Source: Serratia entomophila (GTDB lineage: Bacteria; Pseudomonadota; Gammaproteobacteria; Enterobacterales; Enterobacteriaceae). From it: a stretch of 64,000 nt of DNA. The DNA lies in the NCBI RefSeq assembly GCF_021462285.1, contig NZ_CP082787.1:2604001-2668000 (forward strand). The letters are read 5' to 3'. The notes beneath the pieces were generated by a model that saw only the letters and a program-made list of their open reading frames with translations, did no database searches and was not told the origin of the DNA. The position numbers and the translations under genes are program-made. Shown here in pieces: positions 48,412-56,800 of the stretch; position 1 is the first letter of the stretch; every line of letters begins with the position of its first letter.

Positions 48412-49473
48412 TTACCTGGCCTTGTCGTCGCTCTTTTTCAGCGTCTCTTTCAGTTGGCCAACCAGTTGGCTGCGGAAATCGCCGAGCTTCGGCTTTTCCC
48501 CCTCCAGCCACGGCAGCGGGCGGCACAGCTCCATCGCCTTGATGCCCAGCCGGGCGGTCAGCAAGCCGGCGCCGATGCCCTGCGCCGCGCGCGCAGAGAG
48601 CCGCGCCGCCAGATCCTGCGACATCCAGTCCATACCCACCTCGCGCACCAGTTCTGAGGCGCCGGCGAAGGCGATGTTCAGCAGCACCAGCCGGAACAGC
48701 CGAATACGGCTGAAGTAACCCAGCTCAATGCCGTACAGCGCCGCAATGCGGTTGATCAGCCGAATGTTGCGCCAGGCGATAAACGCCATGTCCACCAGCG
48801 CCAGCGGGCTGACGGCGATCATTAGCGTCGACTCGGCGGCGGAACGGCTGATTTCGCGGCGCGCCTGATTGTCCAGCACCGGTTGCACCAGCTTGGCGTA
48901 CAGCTCCACCACCTCACGATCGTTCTGGGTTTCATGCAGCGAAGCCTGCCAGCGCTGCAGCGCCGGGTGCCCCTGATCCAAACCGGCCTGGCGCGCCAGC
49001 TTCTCGCAAAACTCACGCCCCTTGCCCAAACCGTGGCTGTGCAGCAGTTCGCGCGCCACGTCACGCTCCTCGGCCCGTTGCCGCAGGCGGTACAAGCGGC
49101 GCCATTCGGCCACCACCGATCCGACGCCGGCGAACACAATCAGCCCGCCGGCCACGCCGCCGCCCATGGCGATCCAGTCCTGCTGCACCCAGGCGCCATG
49201 CACCCACTGAACGCCCTGCGCCACCACGCTGACGCCGAACAGCGCCAGCCCGGCGGTGACCATCTTGCGCCACAGGCTGCGCTTGGGCTTCAGCGCCGCG
49301 TTGATGATGCCCTCTGCGCGGCCCTCTTCTTCTTCCTGCTGCAGCTCAGGCGCCGCCGGGTAAAAGCTCTCGGCCTGTTGCGGATCAAAGGCCACCCCGG
49401 CGCGCAGCACCGGCTCTTGCGGCGGCTGCAGCGGCTCTTCAAAATCGATACGCGGTTTTATCGGCTCGCTCAT
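48412..49473 (-). CDS. ycjF: Inner-membrane protein YcjF (UPF0283/DUF697)
   Basis: 353 residues, as in E. coli. A soluble N-terminus (1-65), two hydrophobic helices near 70-120 ([40 protein letters not shown]), then a DUF697 domain with further hydrophobic segments around 210-265. The start overlaps the ycjX stop (ATGA). ycjXF adjoin the psp operon in many gammaproteobacteria and are expressed with it under envelope stress. Molecular role unknown. Confidence 0.94.
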   Translation of the reverse strand: MSEPIKPRIDFEEPLQPPQEPVLRAGVAFDPQQAESFYPAAPELQQEEEEGRAEGIINAALKPKRSLWRKMVTAGLALFGVSVVAQGVQWVHGAWVQQDWIAMGGGVAGGLIVFAGVGSVVAEWRRLYRLRQRAEERDVARELLHSHGLGKGREFCEKLARQAGLDQGHPALQRWQASLHETQNDREVVELYAKLVQPVLDNQARREISRSAAESTLMIAVSPLALVDMAFIAWRNIRLINRIAALYGIELGYFSRIRLFRLVLLNIAFAGASELVREVGMDWMSQDLAARLSARAAQGIGAGLLTARLGIKAMELCRPLPWLEGEKPKLGDFRSQLVGQLKETLKKSDDKAR

Positions 49474-50867
49474 CGCAACTTGTCTCCCAGTAAAAACTCC
49501 ATCACCGCGTCCAGACGGATATGCGGCAACGGGCTGTCCACGCTCATGGCGCGCGGACGAAATTCGTCAAAATGGAACCCCTGATTTTGCCAGAACGCCG
49601 GCCCAGGCAAACGCGCCGGCACTTCACCGGGGAACACCGTCAGCGGCGCGCCGTCACTCAGCCGGTTGCCCTTCAGCGCCGGCATGCGCTGGCCCTGGTG
49701 ATCGACAATGCCGCTTTCGGTGGCCTGCACCGAAGCCAACCCGACGCAGTCCATGCTGATGCCTTCAAACGCCGCGTTCTGCCAGGCCTCCTGCACCAGC
49801 TGCTGCAACAGCGACACCAGATTGGCGTGCTGATCGGCGGTAATGTGGTCGGCCTTGGTGGCGGCGAACATCAGCTTATCTATGGTGGGTGAAAATAGCC
49901 GGCGGAACAGCGTGCGCTTGCCGTAATGGAAGCTCTGCATCAGTTGGGTGAGCGCCAGGCGCATGTCGTTGAACGCCTGCGGCCCGCTGTTGAGCGGCTG
50001 CAGGCAATCGACCAGCACGATCTGCCGGTCGAAGCGAACGAAGTGTTCTTTATAAAAGTTTTTAACGATCGACTGGCAATAATAGTTAAAACGCGCGCGC
50101 AGCATGCCGATGTTGCTGTGCTTATCGGCCTGCGCCAGCTTAGATTCACCCTGGGCGTCGACGTTCGGCCACGGGAAGAACTGCAGCGCCGGCGCGCCGG
50201 CCAGATCGCCCGGCAGCACGAAGCGGCCAGGCTGAATGAAATGCAGCCCTTCGCTTTTACAGCGCAGCAGGTAATCGGTGTAGGCCTGGGCTATCGCCGC
50301 CAGCTTATTCTCGTCGGCCGGGGCCAGCGGATCGCAGCTTTTACACAGTTCCAGCCAGGGTTTGGCCCACTCGGCGCGGTCGCCCTGCAGCAGGCCGGCC
50401 ATCTGGCGCGACCAGGCCAGGTAATCCTGCTCGAGCATCGGCAGATCCAACAGCCATTCGCCTGGGTAATCGACTATTTCGAGATACAGCGTGGATGTGT
50501 CTTTGAAATGCCGCAGCAAGGAGTCGTTGGAGCGATAGCGCAACGCCAGGCGGATCTCGCTGACGCCGCGCGTCGGGGTCGGCCAGCTCGGCGGGATGCC
50601 GTACAGCTGCGCCAACCCTTCATCGTAGGTGAAACGCTGAATGCCGAGGTCACGCTGCGGAATGCGTTTGACGCCCAGCAGGCGGTCTTCGCGCACCGGG
50701 GAAAACAGCGGCATGCGCGCCCCGCTGTGCACGTGCAGCAGTTGATTGACGAAGGCGGTGATAAAGGCGGTTTTGCCGCTGCGGCTCAGGCCGGTCACCG
50801 CCAGGCGCAGGTGGCGGTCCATTCCGCGGTTGACCAGCGAGGTTAACTCATTTTGCAGTCGTTTCAT
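49470..50867 (-). CDS. ycjX: P-loop protein YcjX (DUF463)
   Basis: 465 residues read from the ATG at 50867, same as E. coli, with AAGGAG four bases before. Walker [11 protein letters not shown] near residues 29-38 and a DYPGEWL switch-like segment near 140 mark a GTPase-like nucleotide-binding protein. The start lies 20 bases inside the 3' end of pspD, so it is probably transcribed from the psp promoter. Function not defined beyond the link to envelope stress. Confidence 0.95.
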   Translation of the reverse strand: MKRLQNELTSLVNRGMDRHLRLAVTGLSRSGKTAFITAFVNQLLHVHSGARMPLFSPVREDRLLGVKRIPQRDLGIQRFTYDEGLAQLYGIPPSWPTPTRGVSEIRLALRYRSNDSLLRHFKDTSTLYLEIVDYPGEWLLDLPMLEQDYLAWSRQMAGLLQGDRAEWAKPWLELCKSCDPLAPADENKLAAIAQAYTDYLLRCKSEGLHFIQPGRFVLPGDLAGAPALQFFPWPNVDAQGESKLAQADKHSNIGMLRARFNYYCQSIVKNFYKEHFVRFDRQIVLVDCLQPLNSGPQAFNDMRLALTQLMQSFHYGKRTLFRRLFSPTIDKLMFAATKADHITADQHANLVSLLQQLVQEAWQNAAFEGISMDCVGLASVQATESGIVDHQGQRMPALKGNRLSDGAPLTVFPGEVPARLPGPAFWQNQGFHFDEFRPRAMSVDSPLPHIRLDAVMEFLLGDKLR

Positions 50868-51114
50868 TATTCTCCTTGGCATAACGCCCAAATACCTTGT
50901 TCAGGCCTTTGCGGAACAGCGGTTCCAGCACCAGCGCCAGCACAAAGCGAATCGGTTTGCGGCCGACGGCCTTCAGCAACCAGCCGGCGGCACCCGCCGG
51001 GCCGTAATTCAGTAACGCTATGATGATGACTTTAGACAATGTCTTCAACATTGCACCCGCTCCTTGTTTAAATCCACCCGATTTGGCGGCGTTCACGGCA
51101 TGAGTTTTGTTCAT
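50848..51114 (-). CDS. pspD: Phage shock protein D
   Basis: 88 residues from the ATG at 51114 (MNKTHAVNAAKSGGFKQG); E. coli 73. The middle is an amphipathic or membrane segment (SKVIIIALLNYGPAGAAGWLLKAVG) ending in a basic tail. It binds the membrane in the Psp system; its role is minor. It overlaps ycjX by 20 bases. The N-terminal part is about 15 residues longer than in E. coli. Confidence 0.88.
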   Translation of the reverse strand: MNKTHAVNAAKSGGFKQGAGAMLKTLSKVIIIALLNYGPAGAAGWLLKAVGRKPIRFVLALVLEPLFRKGLNKVFGRYAKENNETTAK

Positions 51115-51216
51115 TAGCGATGCCCTCCGGCACAATAAGGTTTAATTCGACAGGATGATATAGCGAGCGCAATGCCCGGCCTGCGCCTGGCGCAGGCCAT
51201 TGCATCGCAAGAAAGG

Positions 51217-51576
51217 TTACAGCTTGCGGAAACGGCTCTGCACGCCGAAGGTGTCGGAGGTCACATAGCGTTCGACCTGTCGCAGCTGCTGCTCGCCGCT
51301 GCCCAGTTCATACTCCAGCTGATCGAGCAGCTGGCGCGGCGTCTTTTGGTGTTCGCCGTCAAAACGGCTGGCCGGCGCTTCGTCCAGCACGAACACCAAT
51401 GCGATATAGGCCACCAGCGTGAAGAAAAACAGGCCGAAGAACAGCGACAGCACCGCAATCACGCGGATCAACCGCACCGGCACGTCGAAATAATGGGCCA
51501 GGCCGGCGCAAACGCCTTTCACCATGCCTTCTTCAGGCACGCGATACAGCTTTTTACTGCCCAGAGTATTGCTCAT
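51217..51576 (-). CDS. pspC: Phage shock protein C
   Basis: 119 residues, as in E. coli, read from the ATG at 51576 whose A overlaps the pspB TGA (TGATG). PspC domain at 10-70 with a membrane helix (LIRVIAVLSLFFGLFFFTLVAYIALVFVL) and a cytoplasmic leucine-zipper-like tail. With PspB it senses inner-membrane damage, such as mislocalised secretins, and draws PspA away from PspF. Confidence 0.96.
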   Translation of the reverse strand: MSNTLGSKKLYRVPEEGMVKGVCAGLAHYFDVPVRLIRVIAVLSLFFGLFFFTLVAYIALVFVLDEAPASRFDGEHQKTPRQLLDQLEYELGSGEQQLRQVERYVTSDTFGVQSRFRKL

Positions 51577-51803
51577 CAAGACTGTCTCCAGTTCGGGTGT
51601 TCTGCGTCGAGGATCTCTTCCAGCGCCTGAATGCGTTCACGCATGCGGCGGGCATCTTCCGCCAGCTGGGCCAAACGCTGCATCTCCTGCTGGCTCAGCT
51701 GGATGCCGCTTTGTTGCCGATTGCTGTAATGCAGCCAAAGCCAAATCGGTGCGACAAACAACACAAAGATTGTCAACGGAATGGCAAGTAATAAAGCACT
51801 CAT
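51576..51803 (-). CDS. pspB: Phage shock protein B
   Basis: 75 residues (E. coli 74). One N-terminal membrane helix (MSALLLAIPLTIFVLFVAPIWLW), then a charged coiled coil (QRLAQLAEDARRMRERIQALEEILDAEH). Works with PspC in signalling to PspA. Translationally coupled to pspC. Confidence 0.96.
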   Translation of the reverse strand: MSALLLAIPLTIFVLFVAPIWLWLHYSNRQQSGIQLSQQEMQRLAQLAEDARRMRERIQALEEILDAEHPNWRQS

Positions 51804-51863
51804 TTCTGTTCCTTCTTAGCGGGTCTTTGGTTGGCGGCCACCTTGGCCGTGGCCGCCGTCAGC

Positions 51864-52529
51864 TTACTCGGAGCGGTTCATTTTAGCCTTCAGCGCCGCC
51901 AGCTGCTCGCTGATGGCGTCGTCGGCTTTCAGCTCGGCAAACTCTTGATCCAGAGACTTCTTTTTACCGATGCTGATGCTTTCCGCCTCGGCTTCCATAT
52001 GGTCAATCCGGCGTTCGAACTGCTCGAAACGCGCCATGGCTTCATCCAGCTTGCCGCTGTCGAGCTGGCGGCGCACCTCGCGGGAAGAAGAAGCCGCCTG
52101 ATGACGCAGCGTCAACGCCTGCTGGCGCGCGCGGGTTTCGGTCAGCTTGTTTTCCAGCTCGCCGATTTCGCTTTTCATGCGGGCCAGCGTTTCTTCTACC
52201 GTAGACACTTCCTGCGTTAAGGTAGCGATCAGATCGGCCACCTTTTGCTTTTCGATCAGCGCCGCACGGGCCAGGTCTTCTTTATCCTTGCGCAACGCCA
52301 GCTCGGCTTTGTCCTGCCAGTCGTTCAGCTGGTTTTCACCCTGCTCGATGCGACGCAGCAGCTGTTTTTTCTCAGCCAGCGCGCGCGCCGAGGTGGAGCG
52401 CACTTCAACCAGCGTGTCTTCCATTTCCTGAATCATCAAGCGCACCAGCTTCTGCGGATCTTCTGCCTTATCCAGCAGGGTGTTGATGTTGGCGTTCACG
52501 ATGTCGGCAAAACGAGAAAAAATACCCAT
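51864..52529 (-). CDS. pspA: Phage shock protein A
   Basis: 221 residues (E. coli 222), an ESCRT-III/Vipp1-family coiled-coil protein. It holds PspF inactive in the cytoplasm and, on stress, assembles on the inner membrane to keep the proton gradient. N-terminal amphipathic helix ([25 protein letters not shown]), then long heptad helices. First gene of pspABCD-ycjXF; the sigma-54 promoter is 72 bases upstream. Confidence 0.97.
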   Translation of the reverse strand: MGIFSRFADIVNANINTLLDKAEDPQKLVRLMIQEMEDTLVEVRSTSARALAEKKQLLRRIEQGENQLNDWQDKAELALRKDKEDLARAALIEKQKVADLIATLTQEVSTVEETLARMKSEIGELENKLTETRARQQALTLRHQAASSSREVRRQLDSGKLDEAMARFEQFERRIDHMEAEAESISIGKKKSLDQEFAELKADDAISEQLAALKAKMNRSE

Positions 52530-52600
52530 AATTCACTTCCTCTTGGTTCTGATGGCGTCTGAAGCGCCGCGTTAAGGTGTACAGCTTGCCCAAAGATATA

Positions 52601-52616
52601 ATCAAAACCCGTGCCA
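52601..52616 (-). promoter_or_regulatory. Sigma-54 promoter of pspA
   Basis: On the minus strand TGGCACGGGTTTTGAT fits the -24/-12 consensus TGGCACG-N4-TTGC(A/T) except that the -12 GC is GA. The AT-rich 52620-52700 segment upstream can hold the IHF and PspF sites known in E. coli, which also overlap the pspF promoter. Confidence 0.82.
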
Positions 52617-52713
52617 ACTTTTATGTTGTTGAATATTAATGATTATTTATTTTTGACTCTATGTGAGCATGCTGTAGAGTGATTATTTTCACCAAACATT
52701 GGCGAATTTCATC

Positions 52714-53721
52714 ATGACCGAACAGTTAGAAAACCTGCTGGGCGAAGCAAATGCCTTCGTTGAAGTATTGGAGCAAGTCTCGCAGTTGGCCAAGCTCAAC
52801 AAGCCGGTGTTGGTGATCGGCGAGCGCGGTACCGGCAAAGAGCTGATCGCCCACCGCCTGCACTATCTCTCCAACCGCTGGCAGGGGCCGTTTATCTCGC
52901 TCAACTGTGCGGCGCTGAACGAGAACCTGCTGGATTCCGAGCTGTTCGGCCATGAAGCCGGCGCCTTTACCGGCGCGCAGAAACGCCATTTGGGGCGCTT
53001 TGAGCGCGCCGACGGCGGCACGCTGTTTCTCGACGAACTGGCCACCGCGCCGATGCTGGTGCAGGAGAAGCTGCTGCGGGTGATTGAATACGGCCATCTG
53101 GAACGCGTCGGCGGCAGCCAGCCGCTGCAGGTGGACGTGCGGCTGGTGTGCGCCACCAACGACGATTTGCCGGCGCTGGCCGCGGCGGGCAAATTTCGCG
53201 CCGATCTGCTGGACCGGCTGGCGTTTGACGTGGTGCAGCTGCCGCCGCTGCGCCAGCGCCAACAAGACATCATGCTGCTGGCCGAACACTTCGCCATTCA
53301 GATGTGCCGCGAGCTGTCGCTGCCGCTGTTCCCCGGTTTTACCGAGCGCGCCAGGGATGCCCTGCTCGGCTATCGCTGGCCGGGCAACGTGCGAGAATTG
53401 AAAAACGTGGTGGAGCGTTCGGTTTATCGCCACGGCACCAGCGGCCGGCCGCTGGATGAGATCGTCATCAATCCGTTCGCCCCGCGCGAAAGCCGCCCGG
53501 AACCGTCCGTGAACGAAGCGCGCGACGGCCTGCCGGCCCTGCCGCTGGATTTGAAAACCTGGCAACAGGAGCAGGAGAAATCGATGATCGAGGCGGCGTT
53601 GCAGCAGGGAAGATTTAACCAGCGTAAAGCGGCGGAGCTGCTGGGGCTGACTTACCATCAGCTGCGCGGCATGTTGAAAAAGCATGCGCTGTTGCAAAAC
53701 GGTGAGACGGGCGAGGAATAA
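52714..53721 (+). CDS. pspF: PspF, sigma-54-dependent activator of the psp operon
   Basis: 335 residues from the ATG at 52714 (MTEQLENLLGEANAFVEVLEQ). An AAA+ activator without a receiver domain: Walker A GERGTGKE near 40, GAFTGA loop in HEAGAFTGAQ, Walker B GGTLFLDEL, and Fis-like C-terminal helix-turn-helix NQRKAAELLGLTYHQLRGMLKKH. Constitutively active unless bound by PspA. Divergent from pspA as in E. coli. The start lacks a strong ribosome site, fitting the low level known for PspF. Confidence 0.96.
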   Translation: MTEQLENLLGEANAFVEVLEQVSQLAKLNKPVLVIGERGTGKELIAHRLHYLSNRWQGPFISLNCAALNENLLDSELFGHEAGAFTGAQKRHLGRFERADGGTLFLDELATAPMLVQEKLLRVIEYGHLERVGGSQPLQVDVRLVCATNDDLPALAAAGKFRADLLDRLAFDVVQLPPLRQRQQDIMLLAEHFAIQMCRELSLPLFPGFTERARDALLGYRWPGNVRELKNVVERSVYRHGTSGRPLDEIVINPFAPRESRPEPSVNEARDGLPALPLDLKTWQQEQEKSMIEAALQQGRFNQRKAAELLGLTYHQLRGMLKKHALLQNGETGEE

Positions 53722-53725
53722 GGGC

Positions 53726-53833
53726 AAAAAAAAAGCCAGCACCCGAGCTGGCTTAAAAAACACTGGAAGCAATGTGAGCAATGTCGTGCCTTCCACATCA
53801 GAGCCGCAAACCCTGGCCTTCCGTGAACTGCCA
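53726..53833 (-). ncRNA. ryhB: RyhB-type iron-responsive small RNA
   Basis: The core GCACGACATTGCTCACATTG (53770-53789) is identical to E. coli RyhB, followed by CTTCCAGT and a terminator AAGCCAGC / GCTGGCTT with nine U, very like E. coli's. The 5' part differs from E. coli. A Fur box at 53840-53858 overlaps the promoter, with TATTAT as -10; the 5' end at about 53833 is placed from that hexamer, giving about 108 bases (E. coli 90). RyhB is made when iron is scarce and, with Hfq, removes mRNAs of iron-using proteins. E. coli ryhB lies elsewhere (yhhX-yhhY). Confidence 0.93.
53733..53754. terminator. Shared terminator of RyhB and pspF
   Basis: AAGCCAGC, loop ACCCGA, GCTGGCTT with A-runs before and after: on the minus strand it ends RyhB, on the plus strand it lies 12 bases past the pspF stop but its rightward flank is A-rich, so it mainly serves the RNA. 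Confidence 0.85.
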
Positions 53834-53839
53834 GATGAT

Positions 53840-53858
53840 GATAATAGTTATCAGTATC
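53840..53858. promoter_or_regulatory. Fur box of the RyhB promoter
   Basis: GATAATAGTTATCAGTATC matches 15 of 19 positions of the Fur consensus GATAATGATAATCATTATC. It overlaps the expected -10 to -30 region of the sRNA. Confidence 0.85.
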
Positions 53859-53913
53859 ACCTGTAAAGCACTTTGTTGAGAATTTTTCTCATTACCACGC
53901 GAAGGTTGTGTGA

Positions 53914-55101
53914 TTACCACTCGGGAAACGGATCCGCCATCTCCAGCCAATAGTCTACGCCGGCGGCCATTTCGTCGTCGTCGAGCAGACAGGCGTCCAG
54001 CATCCGGGTGATCTCCGCCTGCCGCAGATGCTGGCCGATAAACACCAGTTCCTGGCGCATATCGCCGAACGGCTCTACCCACTTCTCCTGAATATGCGCG
54101 CGGGTCTCTTCATCCTGCGGCCAGCTGTCCTGCGGGATAGCGCGCCAGAAGGTTCCCGCCAACCCGTAGTGAGCGATGCCGCCGGCCTGGCTCCACTGTC
54201 CGGCCTGCCGCGGCCGCGTCGCCAGCCAGAAGAACCCCTTCGAGCGCAGCAGTTTGCCGCAGCCCCAATCGCCGTTGATCGCCCGGTAGAACTTGTCCGG
54301 CGCAAACGGCCGCCGCGCCTGATAGACAAAACTGCTGATGCCGTAGTTTTCCGTCTCCGGCACATGTTCGCCGCGCAGCTCTTTCAGCCAGCCGGGCGCC
54401 TGCTGCGCCTTTTCAAAGCTGAAACTGCCGGTATTCAGCACCGCCTCCAGCGGCAGCTTGCCGGGTGAGATCGGCAAAATGCGGGCGTCCGGGTTCAGGC
54501 TGGAGAGCAGCGCCATCACTTCACCCTGCTGGCGCGCGCTCAAGAGATCGGTTTTGCTGACCAGTATCACGTCGCAAAACTCAATCTGCTCGATCAGCAG
54601 ATCCGCTACGCTGCGCAGATCGTCCTCCCCCAGGCTTTGCCCGGCTTCCTGCAACGTCTGCGCCTGCTGGTACTGCTGTACAAAGTTCACCCCGTCGACC
54701 ACCGTGACCAGGGTGTCCAGCCGGGCGAACTGCGACAGGCTTTCGCCACCTTCATCTTCAAAGGTAAAGGTTTCCGCCACCGGCAGCGGCTCGGAGATGC
54801 CGCTGGATTCGATCAGCAGATAGTCAAAGCGCCCGGCCTGCGCCAGTTCGCGCACCGACACCAGCAGATCTTCACGCAGCGTGCAGCAGATGCAGCCGTT
54901 GCTCATCTCCACCAGTTTTTCTTCCTGACGATCGAGCCGCACTTCGTTCTCCACCAGTGCGGCGTCGATGTTCACTTCGCTCATGTCATTCACAATCACC
55001 GCCACGCGCATGCCCTGGCGATTATTGAGGATATGGTTAAGCACCGTGGTTTTGCCGGCGCCAAGAAAACCGGAAAGCACGGTTACGGGTAATGGACTCA
55101 T
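53914..55101 (-). CDS. COG0523 (CobW/ZigA-type) GTP-binding zinc chaperone
   Basis: 395 residues. G3E-family P-loop GTPase: Walker [10 protein letters not shown] (residues 11-19), metal motif GCICC (Cys70, Cys72, Cys73), nucleotide motif SKTD near 180, and a C-terminal CobW domain from about 270. Zur-controlled members (ZigA, ZagA, ZNG1 relatives) use GTP to deliver zinc to client enzymes. Here it is last of three genes after folE2 and a gamma-carbonic anhydrase, the typical zinc-limitation set, which argues for zinc over cobalamin or nitrile hydratase clients. Candidate clients are not shown by the sequence. Confidence 0.85.
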   Translation of the reverse strand: MSPLPVTVLSGFLGAGKTTVLNHILNNRQGMRVAVIVNDMSEVNIDAALVENEVRLDRQEEKLVEMSNGCICCTLREDLLVSVRELAQAGRFDYLLIESSGISEPLPVAETFTFEDEGGESLSQFARLDTLVTVVDGVNFVQQYQQAQTLQEAGQSLGEDDLRSVADLLIEQIEFCDVILVSKTDLLSARQQGEVMALLSSLNPDARILPISPGKLPLEAVLNTGSFSFEKAQQAPGWLKELRGEHVPETENYGISSFVYQARRPFAPDKFYRAINGDWGCGKLLRSKGFFWLATRPRQAGQWSQAGGIAHYGLAGTFWRAIPQDSWPQDEETRAHIQEKWVEPFGDMRQELVFIGQHLRQAEITRMLDACLLDDDEMAAGVDYWLEMADPFPEW

Positions 55102-55113
55102 CGGGTTCTCCAG

Positions 55114-55677
55114 TTAAAATTCATTGCGTAATGCCTGGTAACCGCGCACCAGTTCGACGTTGGTGGCGGCCACCTCTTCGGAGAATTGCAGCGCGCCGCG
55201 GTCTACCTGCGCATAGCGCGACAGATCGCTGTCGGCGCCCACGCGTTCGGTCGAGGGGATATATCGATTTTCCGGCAGCGTCACGCCGTCCACCACCGCG
55301 TTGTAGCGCACCACGCAGCCGGACTTGATATGGCAGTTGAACAACACGCTGTTGAAACCGATAAATACCCGATCGTCGATGCGGCACGGGCCGTGCACGA
55401 TGGCGCGGTGGGCTATCGAACTGAAGCAGCCGATGGTGACCGCCGCCCCGCTCTTGGAATGGATCACCACCCCGTCCTGAATATTGGAGTGCGAGCCGAT
55501 AACGATCGGTTCCATATCGCCGACAGCGTTCAGCTCGTCGGCGCGGATCACCGCATAAGGCCCGACGTAAACAAAGTCTTCGACGATCACCCGGCCGCAG
55601 ATAATGGCGGTGGGGTCGATATAGGCCAACGGCGAAACCTGCGGCAGATGGCCGCTGGGGTTTTTACGCAGCATCAC
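55114..55677 (-). CDS. Gamma-class carbonic anhydrase-like hexapeptide protein
   Basis: 187 residues, a left-handed beta helix of hexapeptide repeats (IDPTAIICGRVIVEDFVYVGPYAVIRAD and on). Three metal-ligand His are visible: in GVVIHSKSG and two in SSIAHRAIVHGP. Gamma-carbonic anhydrases accept iron or cobalt as well as zinc, so this enzyme may replace zinc-dependent ones. The start lies 14 bases inside the folE2 end; a 12-base gap leads to the COG0523 gene. A CaiE/PaaY-like role is an alternative. Confidence 0.82.
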   Translation of the reverse strand: MMLRKNPSGHLPQVSPLAYIDPTAIICGRVIVEDFVYVGPYAVIRADELNAVGDMEPIVIGSHSNIQDGVVIHSKSGAAVTIGCFSSIAHRAIVHGPCRIDDRVFIGFNSVLFNCHIKSGCVVRYNAVVDGVTLPENRYIPSTERVGADSDLSRYAQVDRGALQFSEEVAATNVELVRGYQALRNEF

Positions 55678-56593
55678 CGCCCTCCCGCCAGCTCAGTTTC
55701 GCCACCGCATCGTGGGCATGCAGGCTTTCCTGGTGCTCGACGCGCAAGGAGAAGGCGCGGTATCCGCACTGGCTGCGCAACATGCGGTAAAGGCGGCGCG
55801 CGGCGTCTTCACAAAACATCAGGTTCTGGCCGTTGGCCAGCGCGAAAGCCTGTTCATCACGCCGCTTCACCAGCGTTTGCAGCGGCGTACCCAGCGCATG
55901 TTCGATACGGTTGATCAGGCCGACGACGTCGAACTGCGGCTCACCATCGCCCAGCGTCAGCGTCACCCAGGCCCAGCTCCGTTGGCTGTGGGGCGTCGCC
56001 GGCATGCCCCGTTCCCCCAGCCAGTCGATCACCGCCTGCTGGCTGATGCTCGCCGGCGCCTGTTCGAAGTCGAACTGAAACTGCTGCTGCGCCAGCTGGC
56101 GGCTAAGCGCCGCCGAACTTGGGCAGGTGGAGGAATAGGGTACGCCGACCTGTAACGACAGCGTCAGTTCATCGGCCAGCGCGGCCTCAATACGCAGCGG
56201 ATACGCTTTCCAGCCGCGCTGCGGCGACAGCATCGCCGGGCGCGACAGCGGCAGTTCGCCGCTCAGGCTCAGGCTGGCGCGATCGCTGCTTTCCGGCTGC
56301 GAGGCCAGGAAGGCGCGCAGCGTGCGTTCAATGCGCAGCGGCGTCAATTCGCCCTGCGTCAGTTCATCCAGCGCCAGATACAGGCGCGACATATGAATGC
56401 CGCGCTCGCCTTCTGCACTGGGGCGCAAATTGATGCCGGCGTCCACTTTGGCCAGCAGCGGTTTGCCGGCCAATTCCAGCGGCAACGCTATCCCTTGCAT
56501 CCCGACCCAGTCGAGCCCGACATCACTCATCTCGCCCCGCCATGCCTGAGCATCCGGCAACGGCTGGCGCGGTGGAAGTGCAACTTCGTTCAT
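55664..56593 (-). CDS. folE2: GTP cyclohydrolase FolE2 (type IB)
   Basis: 309 residues read from the ATG at 56593, with AAGGGG four bases before it. The GCYH-IB signature is clear: GINLRPSAEGERGIHMSRLY with the catalytic His and Glu, and YSSTCPSSAAL with the metal-binding Cys. The enzyme makes dihydroneopterin triphosphate from GTP, the first step of folate synthesis, and works with Mn or Fe, so bacteria use it in place of zinc-dependent FolE when zinc is low. It heads the operon under a Zur-like palindrome. Confidence 0.92.
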   Translation of the reverse strand: MNEVALPPRQPLPDAQAWRGEMSDVGLDWVGMQGIALPLELAGKPLLAKVDAGINLRPSAEGERGIHMSRLYLALDELTQGELTPLRIERTLRAFLASQPESSDRASLSLSGELPLSRPAMLSPQRGWKAYPLRIEAALADELTLSLQVGVPYSSTCPSSAALSRQLAQQQFQFDFEQAPASISQQAVIDWLGERGMPATPHSQRSWAWVTLTLGDGEPQFDVVGLINRIEHALGTPLQTLVKRRDEQAFALANGQNLMFCEDAARRLYRMLRSQCGYRAFSLRVEHQESLHAHDAVAKLSWREGGDAA

Positions 56594-56647
56594 ACATCCC
56601 CTTGCGTTTACTGTGACCTTGCGACGGGAACGGTAACATGATTTGGT

Positions 56648-56661
56648 TATGTTATAACATA
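56648..56661. promoter_or_regulatory. Zur-like palindrome upstream of folE2
   Basis: TATGTTATAACATA is a perfect 14-base palindrome, extended by an outer G/C pair (GTTATGTTATAACATATC, 56646-56663). It contains the Zur half-site TGTTATA and its complement but overlapping, without the single-base spacer usual for E. coli Zur sites. It is centred 61 bases before the folE2 start. Confidence 0.65.
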
Positions 56662-56800
56662 TCAATTTGTGTTTTTTTGCTTCCACGTTGACGCCCGCTC
56701 AATCAAGTAGCAGAAAAATCAGCCATTTTGCTCAATGGATTGGGCAGACCGTCAGAGTGCGATACACTACCGCTATTGCTTATTAACCCATGAAGCCTCT

